From NCBI GenBank assembly GCA_029959195.1, contig CP114122.1, positions 620,001-684,000 of the forward strand: 64,000 nt of DNA. Direction: 5' to 3'. A program made the translations under genes and the position numbers. Shown here piece after piece: positions 47,199 to 58,589 of the stretch. Position 1 is the stretch's first letter; each line of letters begins with the position of its first letter. Under the pieces are notes generated by a model. It did no database searches and was not told where the DNA came from. It worked only from the letters and a program-made list of their open reading frames with translations. The stretch comes from Dictyophora rubrovolvata. Taxonomy: Eukaryota > Basidiomycota > Agaricomycetes > Phallales > Phallaceae.

Positions 47199-50100
47199 AT
47201 GGATAAATGGACAATCCTGGAGCCAGTCAGACTGTACGCTTCGACAGCCACAGGATTTCGTGCGCGTGCATCAGCCAAACCGGACCTGACATCCTACATC
47301 GGCCGTCTTCCTAGGGATATCCATCTGCTCATTTTTACCTATTTACCCCTTCACGAAATACCAGCCTACGCTCTTGGGAATCGAGCGCTTTCTAAATTGA
47401 TTCTGGACGAAAAACTGTGGGAAACTCGATGGAACGATATTTTTGCTGGTCGCGAAGAACTGACGGAGGCTCTGGATGAGCTGGAGACATGGGTCAGCGA
47501 GAAAGCGGCCTCTGCGCGTGCTACGGCTCCTCCAACATTGAACCTGGACGGTGATGACGAATTTGGCGATTTTGCTTCAGTTCCCGTGGTCTCGTCACAA
47601 TTTGAAGAAATGGGAGATTTCGTTGGCAGCTTCGATAATGCCTTCACACTCCCAGCCACCTCTGCAACCACCGCGCCACCTCAAACTGTATTTCGTCAGC
47701 GATATAAGAGAATGCACGCCCTTCTAAAGACTTTACTTCCAAGTTTGAACTTCGCTCCGCATCTCGTCCTCTCCAATATGTTTCCCTCCGTGGCTTCTCT
47801 ACGGCTTCAATCTCAGATTCTCCATATACTATTATTATATATCTCTCCTATTGTCAAACCATATCGAAATTGGTCAAATATACGCAACTCCCTCAAAACT
47901 GTCATTGATCGGTTTGAAGCCGGTCTTCTCACGGCTTTTGAGGCTGGGGACGCTTCCAAAGATGAGATGCGGATGAAAGAGGCAGCTTGGTCGAGTTGGG
48001 AAGTCTGGGGAGATGTTCGAGATGGAAAAAACGAATGGGAAATTGGTCGTGTCTGGATTGAGAAGCAAGAGGTATTTTATGAAACCGGCAGATGGGACCC
48101 TTTGAAAAATTTCACGTAGGTGATATTTTACATCCCTCCAAAAAGCTAGGACTAAATTATTCTCAGTAAGGAAAACGCCCTCAATTTCGAGGCCATGGAT
48201 GGATTTGTAAACCGTCTAATTCAAGTTATTAAGGACCAGAGCTCCATAATTATACGGGTCTTCCCATCAATAGCTTATGTCTCACTGCTATTTGCCGAAA
48301 AATTAGCGACGGAGGTGGTATGTTAGGTTTTTATTAACACTCCTTTTTTGTACTTAAAAAGGTTTTAGATTGCCGAATATATATCAGCTTTATTAGCACA
48401 AGCACGGCAAATATCAAATGAAGTATTTTTGAAAGCAACAGCGGCGAGCTTCTCCCAATCCTTGAAAGCGATTAGTACTTTCGCAACGAGTGTTGGTGAA
48501 TCCGTGTCACGTGTTGAAATTGAGGATGTAATGTAAATTTTTTTACTTACTTAACTTGCAGATTCGTAATTGCCAACAGATACCGAATGTTTGAGGAGCA
48601 TATGGATGATTATTTAGACGAAGAAATTGAATGTTTAAAAGCCCAGCTAGATGTGATTTGCAAAAACTGGCACCGCAAGGTCGGATTTTTTCCTCCCGGA
48701 CACAAATTTATTGATTTGGGGCTTATCTGATACTTTTAGCTTTCAAATCAGACAGAAGCTCGCCTTGCTGACGATACCGCACGATTTCTGGGCTCACAAA
48801 ATCCTGCCTTATTAAAGCGCAATGTTTTAGCTTCCTTCACCAACGTTTTACTCCTCCCAGTCACGATTGTTCCTCGAACTGTTGGTGCTCTGGTGACAAC
48901 AGGTTCTAGTGCTGCCGCTAACGGTATTGCCATGCTAAATCCTCAGCGCTGGGGTGCGCAGGCCGCGAATGGGTATTCAACAAGGCTAGATTCCCAGAAC
49001 AACGATTTTTATCTGGATGATCATGATCAAGATGACGACGTCACAAAGAGAGTCAGGCCTGGTACGTAAAATATTTAGGCGGTCGGAAAATCATTATCAA
49101 TTGCTCGTGCAGCCTCTGTTGCTGAATCTGTCACTTCAACCACTATGACTAGCACTTCGGTCGATGGAGCTTCAATTGTCACCTTTGACAGCCTTGAACT
49201 GCTCCTCTCGCTCGATATAGTTCTTGAGTTAATTCAAGTAGAACGCGAGGCACTGAAGCGAGTCGAGACCTTTCAGCATTATCCAGGACACTACGGTCAG
49301 AAAGTTACGGAGTCTATTGAAGAACTTTTTATATTCTTGTTGCAAGCACTTGGCGAACGTCATATATCCCCCGGGTTCGCGAGGTATGATCGTCCTCTAT
49401 CTTGTTGAAGAAGAATACTTGTTGACAGCGATGCGATAGAGCTACAGAGCAGATGCGTACTTATCAACCCGCTGAACACGAAGGAAACACCAGTGTAACT
49501 CCTTTGTTGCAATTCTTCGAGTTGGTACATATCGGTGATACCATCCAATCCATGATCCAAGTTTATTTTGATAAAGAAATGGTAAATTTAGAGTGGCACC
49601 GTTGACTGATTGTTTGTTGACGAGCTTTCGTTCCCTAGGCTCCGCATATCGATCGCACTGACTTCCTAAATAATGTTGTTCGGGAAAAGAAGCGCTTCGA
49701 AAATGCTTTAGATGACGCCGTGGCAGCAGGTTTGAATGCTGGAACCGAGGTTTTAATGAATCAAGTGATTATTAGCATTCTTATACCCTGGAGGATATTT
49801 CTGACAGCTGCTCTTAGGTTGAGCATATCGTGCAAACTCGGACGGGTCCTCGCGAATATTATCCCCAAGAAGGTACGATTCTCGACTTACGGCCTACCCA
49901 AGGCTGCCAGGAAGCGATTGCTTGTCTTGAGAAGCATTGTAAATTAATGCGAGGAAGTACAAGCAAGGATGTTTTGGAGGTATTTTATTACGAAGTTGGA
50001 ATACGATTACACGCGTTAGTACATGATTTCACGTTTTCTTTCAGTGCTTTTCTTACGCCCCTCCCTAGGATAATACAAAAGCATATCAAACGACAAATCA

Positions 50101-50463
50101 TATCCTTAGAAGGTGGATTTCAAGTCATCGCCGACTTAAACGCATATCATAATTTCGTGTCAACACTGAAGGTTGCTCAGCTTACCTCCGACTTTTCTAA
50201 CCTAAAAATGCTTGGACATGTGTTTATTGTTTCTGATGCCAAGGATTTAGCGCAAATCGTTAGAGATGTGGCCCGTTATGGAGGGTCATTTAAGCCGGAA
50301 GTATGTGCCACATTCCTTTGTATTCATTCTAGTTTCTGACGGGCTATGGTCTTAGGATATTTATGAATTTATCCAACGACGAAGTGATTGGAAGAAGATA
50401 GAAAGAACGGTAGATAAGACCATGTATAATTTAAGTTTTAAAGAGGATTGTATAATTGCTTAA
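47199..50463 (+). CDS. RCY1: Recyclin-1 (F-box plus Sec10-like domain)
   Basis: Rcy1 (Pof6 in S. pombe) is an F-box protein that works in endocytic recycling and vesicle tethering. The F-box is at residues about 27-70: IGRLPRDIHLLIFTYLPLHE and EKLWETRWNDIF. A long helical region resembling exocyst Sec10 follows: ILLLYISPIVKPYRNW, IAYVSLLFAEKLATEV, ATAASFSQSLKAISTFA, MFEEHMDDYLDEEIEC, FTNVLLLPVTIVPRTVGALV, LLQFFELVHIGDTIQSMIQV, REKKRFENALDDAVAAGLN, VEHIVQTRTGPREYYP, CQEAIACLEKHCKLMRGS, EVGIRLHAIIQKHIKRQ, DLNAYHNFVSTLK and LGHVFIVSDAKDLAQIVRD. The ATG at 47199 (MDKWTILEPVRLY) was preferred over in-frame upstream codons because sequence before it is not protein-like. The stop follows SFKEDCIIA. 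Full length, no defects seen. Confidence 0.92.
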
Positions 50464-52308
50464 CAGATAAGTTTGGTATTTGAACCCTTAGATCATGTTG
50501 TGCTCGCGCCAGCTTTGTGTCCCTCTAACGTTCCTTGTGGACTCTCAGCTGCTTAAGATGTTAAATATCAATTGCGATGACATTCCCCATTTATTTTTTT
50601 TCGAAAAAGCAGCACCCGTTATCTCTGATAAATTTGCCATTGGTCGATATTCTATTGTAGTCACGACAAAGGTGAGCGTCACGCATCGTTTCAGAATATT
50701 GGTACTCGTCAGGCTACGACGAGCTCAACGCCTGGAAAAGACATTGGTGACCGTCTTCTATCACCTAGCCATTACCTATTTCTTGAAATTTACCTTTTTG
50801 GTAAACGGCACTCGATTCATTCAATCCTTGCTCACTTTGAGCTCACGACTACTATGAAGTGCCGTCTCGTCATATATGTACAAAGTACATTCTCCTTTTA
50901 TTCTCATTTGGCTCACTAACTCGTAAAAAATAGAAAACCTACAACCACCCTTAATATGTGAAATGCAATGCAATTTCTGCATTCTCAGCCCTACAGTCTT
51001 TAGTGGCTCAACTTCGGGTCAAGAACCATCATTCGCCCGTCCAAAGTTAGCACTTCAGTATCACAATCGCCAGATTCCCTTCTTCTGCAAATGAAAGCCA
51101 CTCATTCCACGAAAGAAAACCCTATCAAACAATCTGTTGTTATTGCTCCCTCGCAGCTGTTTGTTGTTCACACAGCATCAGCCACTCCTGGCCAATACGC
51201 CCTACCGTGCTGTTCACTGTCCAGCAGGAGTTATTTTCTATAATTGTCGAAGCACACCGACTCTGGAAATTGTATTAGAGATCGGGGCTTCGCTCCTAGC
51301 CCTTCTGAACAAAGTGGGATTTTGGCGGAGAAACTCTCAGATGTGATGTTTATGCAAGGCTTGTGGTTGTCACTTCTATGCGTTGCAAGGTTTTATTAAA
51401 TACATCTATGCAGAATGCCCGTAGTGCGGCATAAGGAAAACCAAATCACAAGGGAACTCGGAACAAATTTTCAGCAACTTCTGATCAAACCATTGACGTC
51501 TTGAAGTGGTTGATTCGGGACTCAAGCGTGGCCGCGGCGGGGGGTGGATCCCAGAGCGTGCCCAACTGTTCCGGATTTAGCAGCTATAAAGCCATTTCTG
51601 GCAGAATTTCTGATTGGGAAAGAATTGTTTTAGTTTCGGTGCTGAAATATTGTATGTAAAAACCTGTTTCTGCCGTGGACCAGCAACCTATCAAAGAACT
51701 AACCATATCGTTAGGGACGAGTCTCGAGACATTTCACAACGTCAGGCGATCCTTAATATCGAAGAAAGCAACTTGGACATTAATGCAGAATGCCCAAGAT
51801 TGGGACGACTTGTTTACCTAGAGAGAGATCATCAGCTCAAGCATTAATCAAGCACATACAATCTCGTTTTGCGAAGAGTCCTTAGTCTAATGACCCATAA
51901 TTTGGAAATTGGCGTGTACCTTCAATGCTACTCGAGCTTTATCGCGAGACTTCAGCCGGCTTCTTAATTGGGAAATAGATATATTATCTTGGATATTTGG
52001 TTGTTTCAAGTACCCTGCAATACGGCCAATCTTTTAATCTACAGTGCGACCCAGTGCCGAGCCCAGTCTTCAGTTTTTCTTCAGGCACTATCTTTCCTCT
52101 CATTTTGACATAGCGGTCTGACCCGCACTTCAAGTTCGACGAACTCGCCTCGACCCTCCTCCCGACCACTAGGAATATTTGCTCTTTTATTGGAGCTATG
52201 GAAAAGCGAGGGTTTACACACTTTCGGTTTTTTTTTCTCGCTCTTGCGGAAAAACATTATATCCACCATACAAAATAATACACTTATCAATACAAAATTT
52301 CAGCATGT
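50464..52308. other. Gene-poor region between recyclin-1 and CLF1
   Basis: Convergent 3' ends about 1.85 kb apart. A plus-strand frame at 50495-50857 (120 codons) has no recognisable motif, and a second at 51614-51847 is similar. Neither is called a gene. No repeats or RNA genes are evident. Confidence 0.4.
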
Positions 52309-55031
52309 TTATGCATTTTCACCTTCACCTTCATCTTCGTCTTTGTCCCCATCACCGTCTTCCATCTCGGCGTCGGATGAGGCAGCACTCTCATGGACAG
52401 TTGTCGACAATGTCGTTTGCGCTGGTGCTTGAAAAAGGGAACCTTTCGCCTTCCAAGCTTGGGCCATTTTTAAGAATTTGAATGCGCTTGGGTTAGATTC
52501 ACGCAAATCATCAGGGAAAACCAGGTCGAGGACTTTGTAAAATGTAAGAAAATGCGCCGAAAACGCAGAGATACACATACCTTCTTCCATGTTATACTCA
52601 TCAATTTTCCGATGAATAGCTTTGAGCGTGGGCATCATAGACTCGACCTTGAGAACATGGTCCTCACTACCATGTTCTTGCTCAAATAGTTTCCACGCTT
52701 GTAATAAATCGCGTCGCTAAGGAGAATTAATAATTAAAATCTGCTTTCGCATCATCCAAGTAACGACAAAACGTACAGCTTCCTTTAGGCGCGTGACTTC
52801 CTCATCCAAACCCCTCTCGTTAGCCTTTCCAGAATCTTCCTTCAGGAGCTTATAGCCTCTATCAAAGACGGCCCTAGCACGCTCCGGATCTCCGGGTGTA
52901 GTAGAGACATTTTCTTCTTCGTCTTCGTCTTCCACTGAGATGGCACGAATTGGCGAAGCCTCAAACAAGGCGTAAGAAATCCAGACTTTAACGTGACCAC
53001 TTCTTTCGATAAGACGCTCATATAAGGCTCGAGCTCTGTCTCGTTCGCCCTCTTCTATCTCGAAGTCAATATAACTTTTCCATAGCAACTCGGGCATCGA
53101 AAGGCCTTGCGGGTGTGTTAAGGCAAGCTCATATATAGCCCTGGTTCTAGGGAGGTCTTGCAATGTAGTTTCCAGTTCAGCGAACTTAATCCAGGCGCTG
53201 GAATTTGTTGGATCGTACTATACACCGCGTAACTAAAGGCTGTCACAGGGAAGAGATAAACAACACACCTCCAGATATTTTTCATATAAAGTTCGGACGC
53301 GGTCGAATTCACGAAGCTCCACTTCGAGATCAATGTATCCTTGGAAAAGTTTTGGTTTTGGACACAATCCAATCGCAGCCCCTAATATTTTTCGTGCCTC
53401 AGGTAAGCGGAGACGACGAATTTCGAACCGAGCAAATAGAAGCCAAAGCTTCGCAAAGGTAAACTCTTTATGTGGTACCACCCTCAAAGCGGTTTGATAA
53501 ACCAGGCGAGTTCGGTCATAGTCCTGATTGGAGCGTCAGTGTTAGGTATAATATGTAAATTTTTTACATACTTTTGCTTCAATCTCTTCGAAAAGGGCAT
53601 AGTCCAACCAAAGAAAAATATATCGTCGCCACAGTCTTTTTTCTCTGCCAGGTGGCACTTGAGCGACCGCTCGTTCATAAACTTCCCTAATACGGTTGGT
53701 AGCCTGTTCAACGGCCATATCATCTTCCCCGTCTTCAATCGCCGCGCGTCGCGCATTTTCCTCCAAGCGAACATAATCGAACCAAACATCGTAGTTTTTC
53801 GGGTCATGTAGGACTTCATCCTCGTATTGAATACGTCGTTTATTTGTTACTGTCGCTTCAAGCGATGATCTGGTACCGTGCTGTTTCTCAAACTTTGTAT
53901 AGGCAGCATAAAGAGAGACTGATTTTGCTCGAGGTAGTCGAGATAAAGCGAACTATGAGATGTGTGAGTACTACGATGGAGGAATCATTGGATCCCTACC
54001 TTGAATATAACTCTGGCTCGTTCATACTCCTTTAGCCGAATTTCCATACGAGCAAAAGCAGAAAAAACGGCTTGAGCCTTTTCAATCTGTTCCTCGTCGT
54101 CACCAAAAAATTCCAGCGCGGTTTGGAAGACTTCACGAGCTTTATCAGCACGTTGTCTTTCCTCTTCGAACTTGCCCCATTTTACCCATACACGAGGCTC
54201 AGGTCTAATTGCGGCCCACCGTTCGTAAAGTGCACTCGCGCGGTCTAACTCGGTATATCGTTCCTCGAATTTGATATAGGCTTGCCATGCCTTATCGTCA
54301 GGCTCCCATTTCATCCAACGTTCAAAAACTTGTCGTGCACCGGGAATGTTTTGAAGAAGCTCTTCAAGATAGACGTACTTATACCATAGCTGGTCTACCC
54401 TAGGAAGCAACGTCACTGCACGGTCGAACAAATTACGAGCATGCTGTACGTTTCGTGCTTTAAGCTCCATCTCGGTATAACTATAAGTAGAAATACATCA
54501 ACGAATACGTCAATAGAAAGGTATTTTTCAATCTGACCTTAGCCATAGTGGTATACTTCGAGCATCAACGTCCAAGGCACGCTCGTAAACCGACCGAGAA
54601 CGGTCATATTCACCTTGGCTAGCTTCCCAAGATGCGTATTGAGTCCATTCTTTTAACTAGATTGACAAAACCATCATTTTGCATATATGAAAAAGAAAAG
54701 GGAAGCCGACATACGCTTCCTCGCGTCCGCCGTACACGTTCTTCAAACTCTTTCCGTTTCCTGCCTCTGTATTCATGCAGCTCTTCAAAATCTTCAACCC
54801 TCTGCTTGGGTGCCTTGAATTGAGGCTCTTGTCGTTCCTGAGCTTCACGCAAAAGTTGCTCGGCCGTAATCTAGTATTAAAGCCGAATCAGCAACTTGAA
54901 GATTTCATTCAAACAATGTTCATACCTGGACCGCCGCCGGGGCGCGGTTTTTCACACTAAATACTCATAAATAACTCTGATTGGAAATAGCTACAAAATA
55001 AAACGTACCGAGGTGCTCTACCATCTTGCAT
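52309..55031 (-). CDS. CLF1: Pre-mRNA splicing factor CLF1/SYF3 (crooked neck)
   Basis: Scaffold of the NTC/Prp19 complex in the spliceosome. Starts MQDGRAPR, joined by intron to [10 protein letters not shown] and then [15 protein letters not shown], the exact family N-terminus. About fifteen HAT repeats follow, each with W...Y...E pattern: [172 protein letters not shown] and [20 protein letters not shown]. The C-terminus is acidic ([19 protein letters not shown]). Length and repeat number are normal. Confidence 0.96.
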
Positions 55032-55241
55032 TTTTGGATGACTTAAGGCTGAAACCACCTAACGTTTGCGAGCTAGTGGCAGGAAGTCAATAAGCGCCCA
55101 CGCTGGCTTAGAAATTCTCTTAGAGAGCTTGGACGTCGACAAGTATTGTGCGAAGTTTGAACGCGTCCAATATGACAGTGGCATTATTAGTACATTAGAA
55201 ACTTATATCATATATACACAATCTGAATTCATCTAAGTGCA

Positions 55242-56714
55242 TTAGCGCTTTTTCTTCTTCTTTGCTCTAGCTGAGGTCTCCGTGGTCGAGACTCGGGCGG
55301 CGATTTGAGCTGGTTTTTGCGGATCAGAATTTGCGCGGGGTCGCTTTTTCATGTTAGCACTACCCCCATGATTGACCTGCTCTGAAGGAACAGTAGAAGC
55401 ATTCGCACCATCACTGACACTAGGATGTCCTTTGCCCATGTCTCTTTGCTTTTGTTTGGGTTCTAATTGTGATGACGGCCGTGACGAAGAAGGATAGTTG
55501 GAACCCTGGCTTAACTCTGAGCTATCTTTCGTGTCACCCTGCTGATTTGACACCTGTCCGGAAGTTGGTGTAACAGCCGGCCCGAGCCCTGTTGAATCTC
55601 TTCCTAGATTTTGTACACTTTCCGTGTGCGAAACGACAATCGTAGTTGCCAAACCTGGAGTAACAGCAGGCAGGATAAGGATCGGCTCAGAAAGTATGGA
55701 GCGGTAAGTTTTTCGAGAATCTGAAACATGTTATTTGCTTTTTTATATTCTCGTTACACAATTGGTACATACGTGCTCTGAGTATAGTTGTTTTAGCTGT
55801 TTGAGAGATGGCGTCATGTGAGAGGTTTTGAGGAAGACCAGCAAGTGTTATTCTAATGAAAAGAATGATTGAGCAATCGCAAAAATTATATTTGTTTAAT
55901 CCTCACAGATTAGCAGTATCACGCGGAGCACGCGCGTCCTTGTCAACTTCTATCCCTCCGCTGAGCAATAACCCCTTTCCTTTGGTTACTCGGATGACTT
56001 CTCTTATACCACCCCACCAGAACTTCCGTTCAGAATCATCAGACGTTAAAGCGCCCGCATAGTCAATCTCAAAGACAGAGCCATTCGAGATAGCTGTTCG
56101 AACAAGCGTGTGTTTTAAATAGTACGGTAATCGTGCCGCATGGCTGATAGGAATGGAGATGATATGAGTGGTTACTTGAGAAGGTACGGAAAGGGTGAGG
56201 CAAGCAGCTGAAAATGTGCCCGAGGTAAATGGTTGGACGGCGAGAATGTCATAGGATGATAGTACAGAGAGGTTTTGGGTAGTCTGAGCAGATTGTCAAA
56301 GGCTTGAAAAAAAATCAATCGCAAAGGACATATACGCACAATTCCGTTTCCTTTCTCACTTGCTTCATCAAGTACAATCGTTAATCTTCTCAATAGCTGT
56401 ATACCAGGTCTTTTCTTCAGTTTCGGAATGAGACCAAATATATGATCTACATGGGTCTTGCCATCGATTTTTGATTTGCAAACTTGGGAAAGTGCGAGGA
56501 CAGCATACCCAACTGGCAAGACGTAAGAAAAGGCTCTTTAGCGAGAATAACACAGCTCACGATGAACAAGAAGATCAATACGCGTTTCAAGGGCAGCTAT
56601 TTGAACAGCAGAGAATAGACATAGTGGTACATCCGACTGTTTTTGCTTGTTTAGGTTGGCACAGTTGGCGAGTAGGGCAGGGGTGGGCAATGGAATGTTC
56701 AAATCAAAAAACAT
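55242..56714 (-). CDS. RPP1: RNase P/MRP subunit p30 (Rpp30/Rpp1)
   Basis: ATG at 56714 begins MFFDLNIPLPTPALLANCAN. Exon 1 joins across a 41-base intron to LGYAVLALSQVCKSK, then LRRLTIVLDEAS. The TIM-barrel blocks continue: SYDILAVQPFTSGTFSAACL, AARLPYYLKHTLVRTA, NGSVFEIDYAGAL, WWGGIREVIRVTKGKGLLLS and ARAPRDTANLITLAGLP, which parallel human Rpp30 (YDVVAVFPKTEKLFHIAC, GLAFELVYSPAI, GPYDVANLGLLFGL). The subunit binds RNA in tRNA 5' processing and rRNA maturation in the nucleus. The C-terminal 140 residues are Ser/Gln-rich and end in a lysine/arginine run (AKKKKKR), a likely nuclear signal, and extend beyond the usual family length as in other fungal homologues. Confidence 0.92.
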
Positions 56715-56871
56715 TAATGAAGACCAGGCTCTGAATAGTAATAATAGTGCGTGTTATTCAATGCTTCATACTTTATTATGTCAGAGACCAAGAGAATTGA
56801 GGTAGTACCAGTCAAAGTGAAAGAATGAATATGCGACGATGACAAATCTGCATTACTAATCACGAGCTCTT
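56715..56871. promoter_or_regulatory. Bidirectional promoter, RPP1 (-) / JIP5 (+)
   Basis: Only 157 bases separate two start codons of ribosome/RNA-biogenesis genes. No single motif stands out by eye; co-regulation is inferred. Confidence 0.5.
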
Positions 56872-58396
56872 ATGCCAGACATACCTGTAGGCAACCAGGT
56901 CTTTGACCTGGAATTCCACCCGAAAGAAGATTTTGTTTACACAGGTAGGTAATTTTGTGATTTGGTTGATTATTCTAACACAATTATTGTAGGTCTTCTT
57001 ACAGGAGAGATCAAGGCTTTCAAATACGACAATAATGGATCTTGTGAATCCGTGTTCAATCTAAGGCCTACGAAACGATCTTGTAGAGGCCTTGCTGTAG
57101 AGGCGTCTGGTAAAACCATTTGGAGCGTTTCAAAGGATAAAACTATCCAGCAAGTTAATCTTGTAATGATTGGGACCTTGTTTCTTACATGTCTCATCTT
57201 GTAGCATCATTGATGCCAACTCTGGGAAGATCGTTAACGAAAGACTAGTGGCGCATGAGTATGTTTCAAGATTATTATCATCTGCCATATCCTATCCTCA
57301 ATTCATTTTCTCCAGATCACCGTTGAACCGTGTCATACACCTACTTCCAAATATGGTCGCTACTGGCGATGATGACGGAGTGATCAAGGTGACGTGCCCA
57401 TCCTCACCTTTTCTTCATGTTCTTGTTCCTGATATCAGTAGTATGAAGTTATGGGATTCCAGACAAACTAGTTGCATCAGAGAATATACACAACACTTTG
57501 ATTTTATATCCGATTTCCTTTGGTTAGAAGATAAGCGTCAACTCGTGGCCACAAGGTACAGTTGTTTTTTTTTCTACCTATGTAAGGCTGATTAAATCAT
57601 GCAAGTGGTGATGGCACGCTATCCGTAATGGATATCAGAGTGAACAAAACTGAGCCTTTTGCGCAATCAGAGGACCAAGAAGATGAGTTGTTATCCATTG
57701 TCGGCATCAAAGGGTTTGTTTTCGGCACTCTATTTTTGTTATTCCCTACACTTATGATGTCATTAGGAACACAAAGTTTGTTGTAGGAACACAATTGGGT
57801 ATTTTATCGATCTTTAATCGAAACAAGGGGTGGGGCGATTGTGTTGACCGGATACCGGGGTATGTTACCGTGTTTATCCTTTAGCTCTCGTTGTTAATTA
57901 TGATTATAGACATCCCTCATCTATTGATGCGTTATGCACCTTAACACAGGATGTTATAATAACTGGATCTTCGGACGGTTTGATTCGTGCTGTCCAGATC
58001 TTCCCAACGAAGTTCTTAGGTGTACTTGCCGACCATGGCGAGTTCCCCATAGAGCGTATAAAACTAGATCGGAATTCAAAATGGCTCGGTAGCGCTAGCC
58101 ATGATGAAATGCTTAAATTAACTGATGTCGAGGATGCGTTGGAAGAAAGTGAAGATGAAGGGGCTGATGGGAAGGATAGTGACGCTGGATCTGAGGCTGG
58201 TGATCAAGAAGCTGGCTTAGGGGACATCTCACCCAAAAAGGCATCTAAGGCTGGCAACGAAACAGATGATTCGGACGATACTGATTCGGACAGTAACAGT
58301 ACAACGAAGAAGAGGCGCAAAAAGAGCAAGGATGCCATCGGCGCCAGAAAAAAGATTGACACTACAGTCGACAAATCATTTTTTGCTGATCTGTAG
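56872..58396 (+). CDS. JIP5: WD40 ribosome-biogenesis factor JIP5/WDR55
   Basis: ATG at 56872 begins MPDIPVGNQVFDLEFHP. WD-repeat blocks follow in order: YTGLLTGEIKAFKYD, RSCRGLAVEASGKTIWSVSK, SIIDANSGKIVNERLVAHE, MVATGDDDGVIKLWDSRQ, FISDFLWLEDKRQLVATSGD, TLSVMDIRVNK, NTKFVVGTQLGILSIFNRNK, HPSSIDALCTLTQDVIITGS and WLGSASHDEMLKLTDVED. The C-terminus is acidic then basic (KKRRKKSKDAIGARKK) and ends KSFFADL, characteristic of WDR55/JIP5, a nucleolar protein needed for 60S subunit and rRNA maturation. The stop is at 58394-58396. It converges with the F-box/WD40 gene (193 bases between). Confidence 0.93.
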
Positions 58397-58589
58397 CTCT
58401 TCCCTTGTTGTTTGTTAGAACGCGTTTTAATTAATAACACTACAGACATTTATGTAATACAATACAGAATAAATACAATTGGCGCACTACAAACAGGTAT
58501 ATTGGATTGTTAATTGTTAATTAATGATGCCTGCACGAGATTCAAGAAAAGAATAAGTATAAGCATAGCATGCCAGGCCATGTAAGGTA

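Noticed and set aside
50495-50857. A 120-codon plus-strand frame after recyclin-1
   Set aside because: Composition and hydrophobic runs look random, there is no conserved block, and it lies where 3' UTR is expected.
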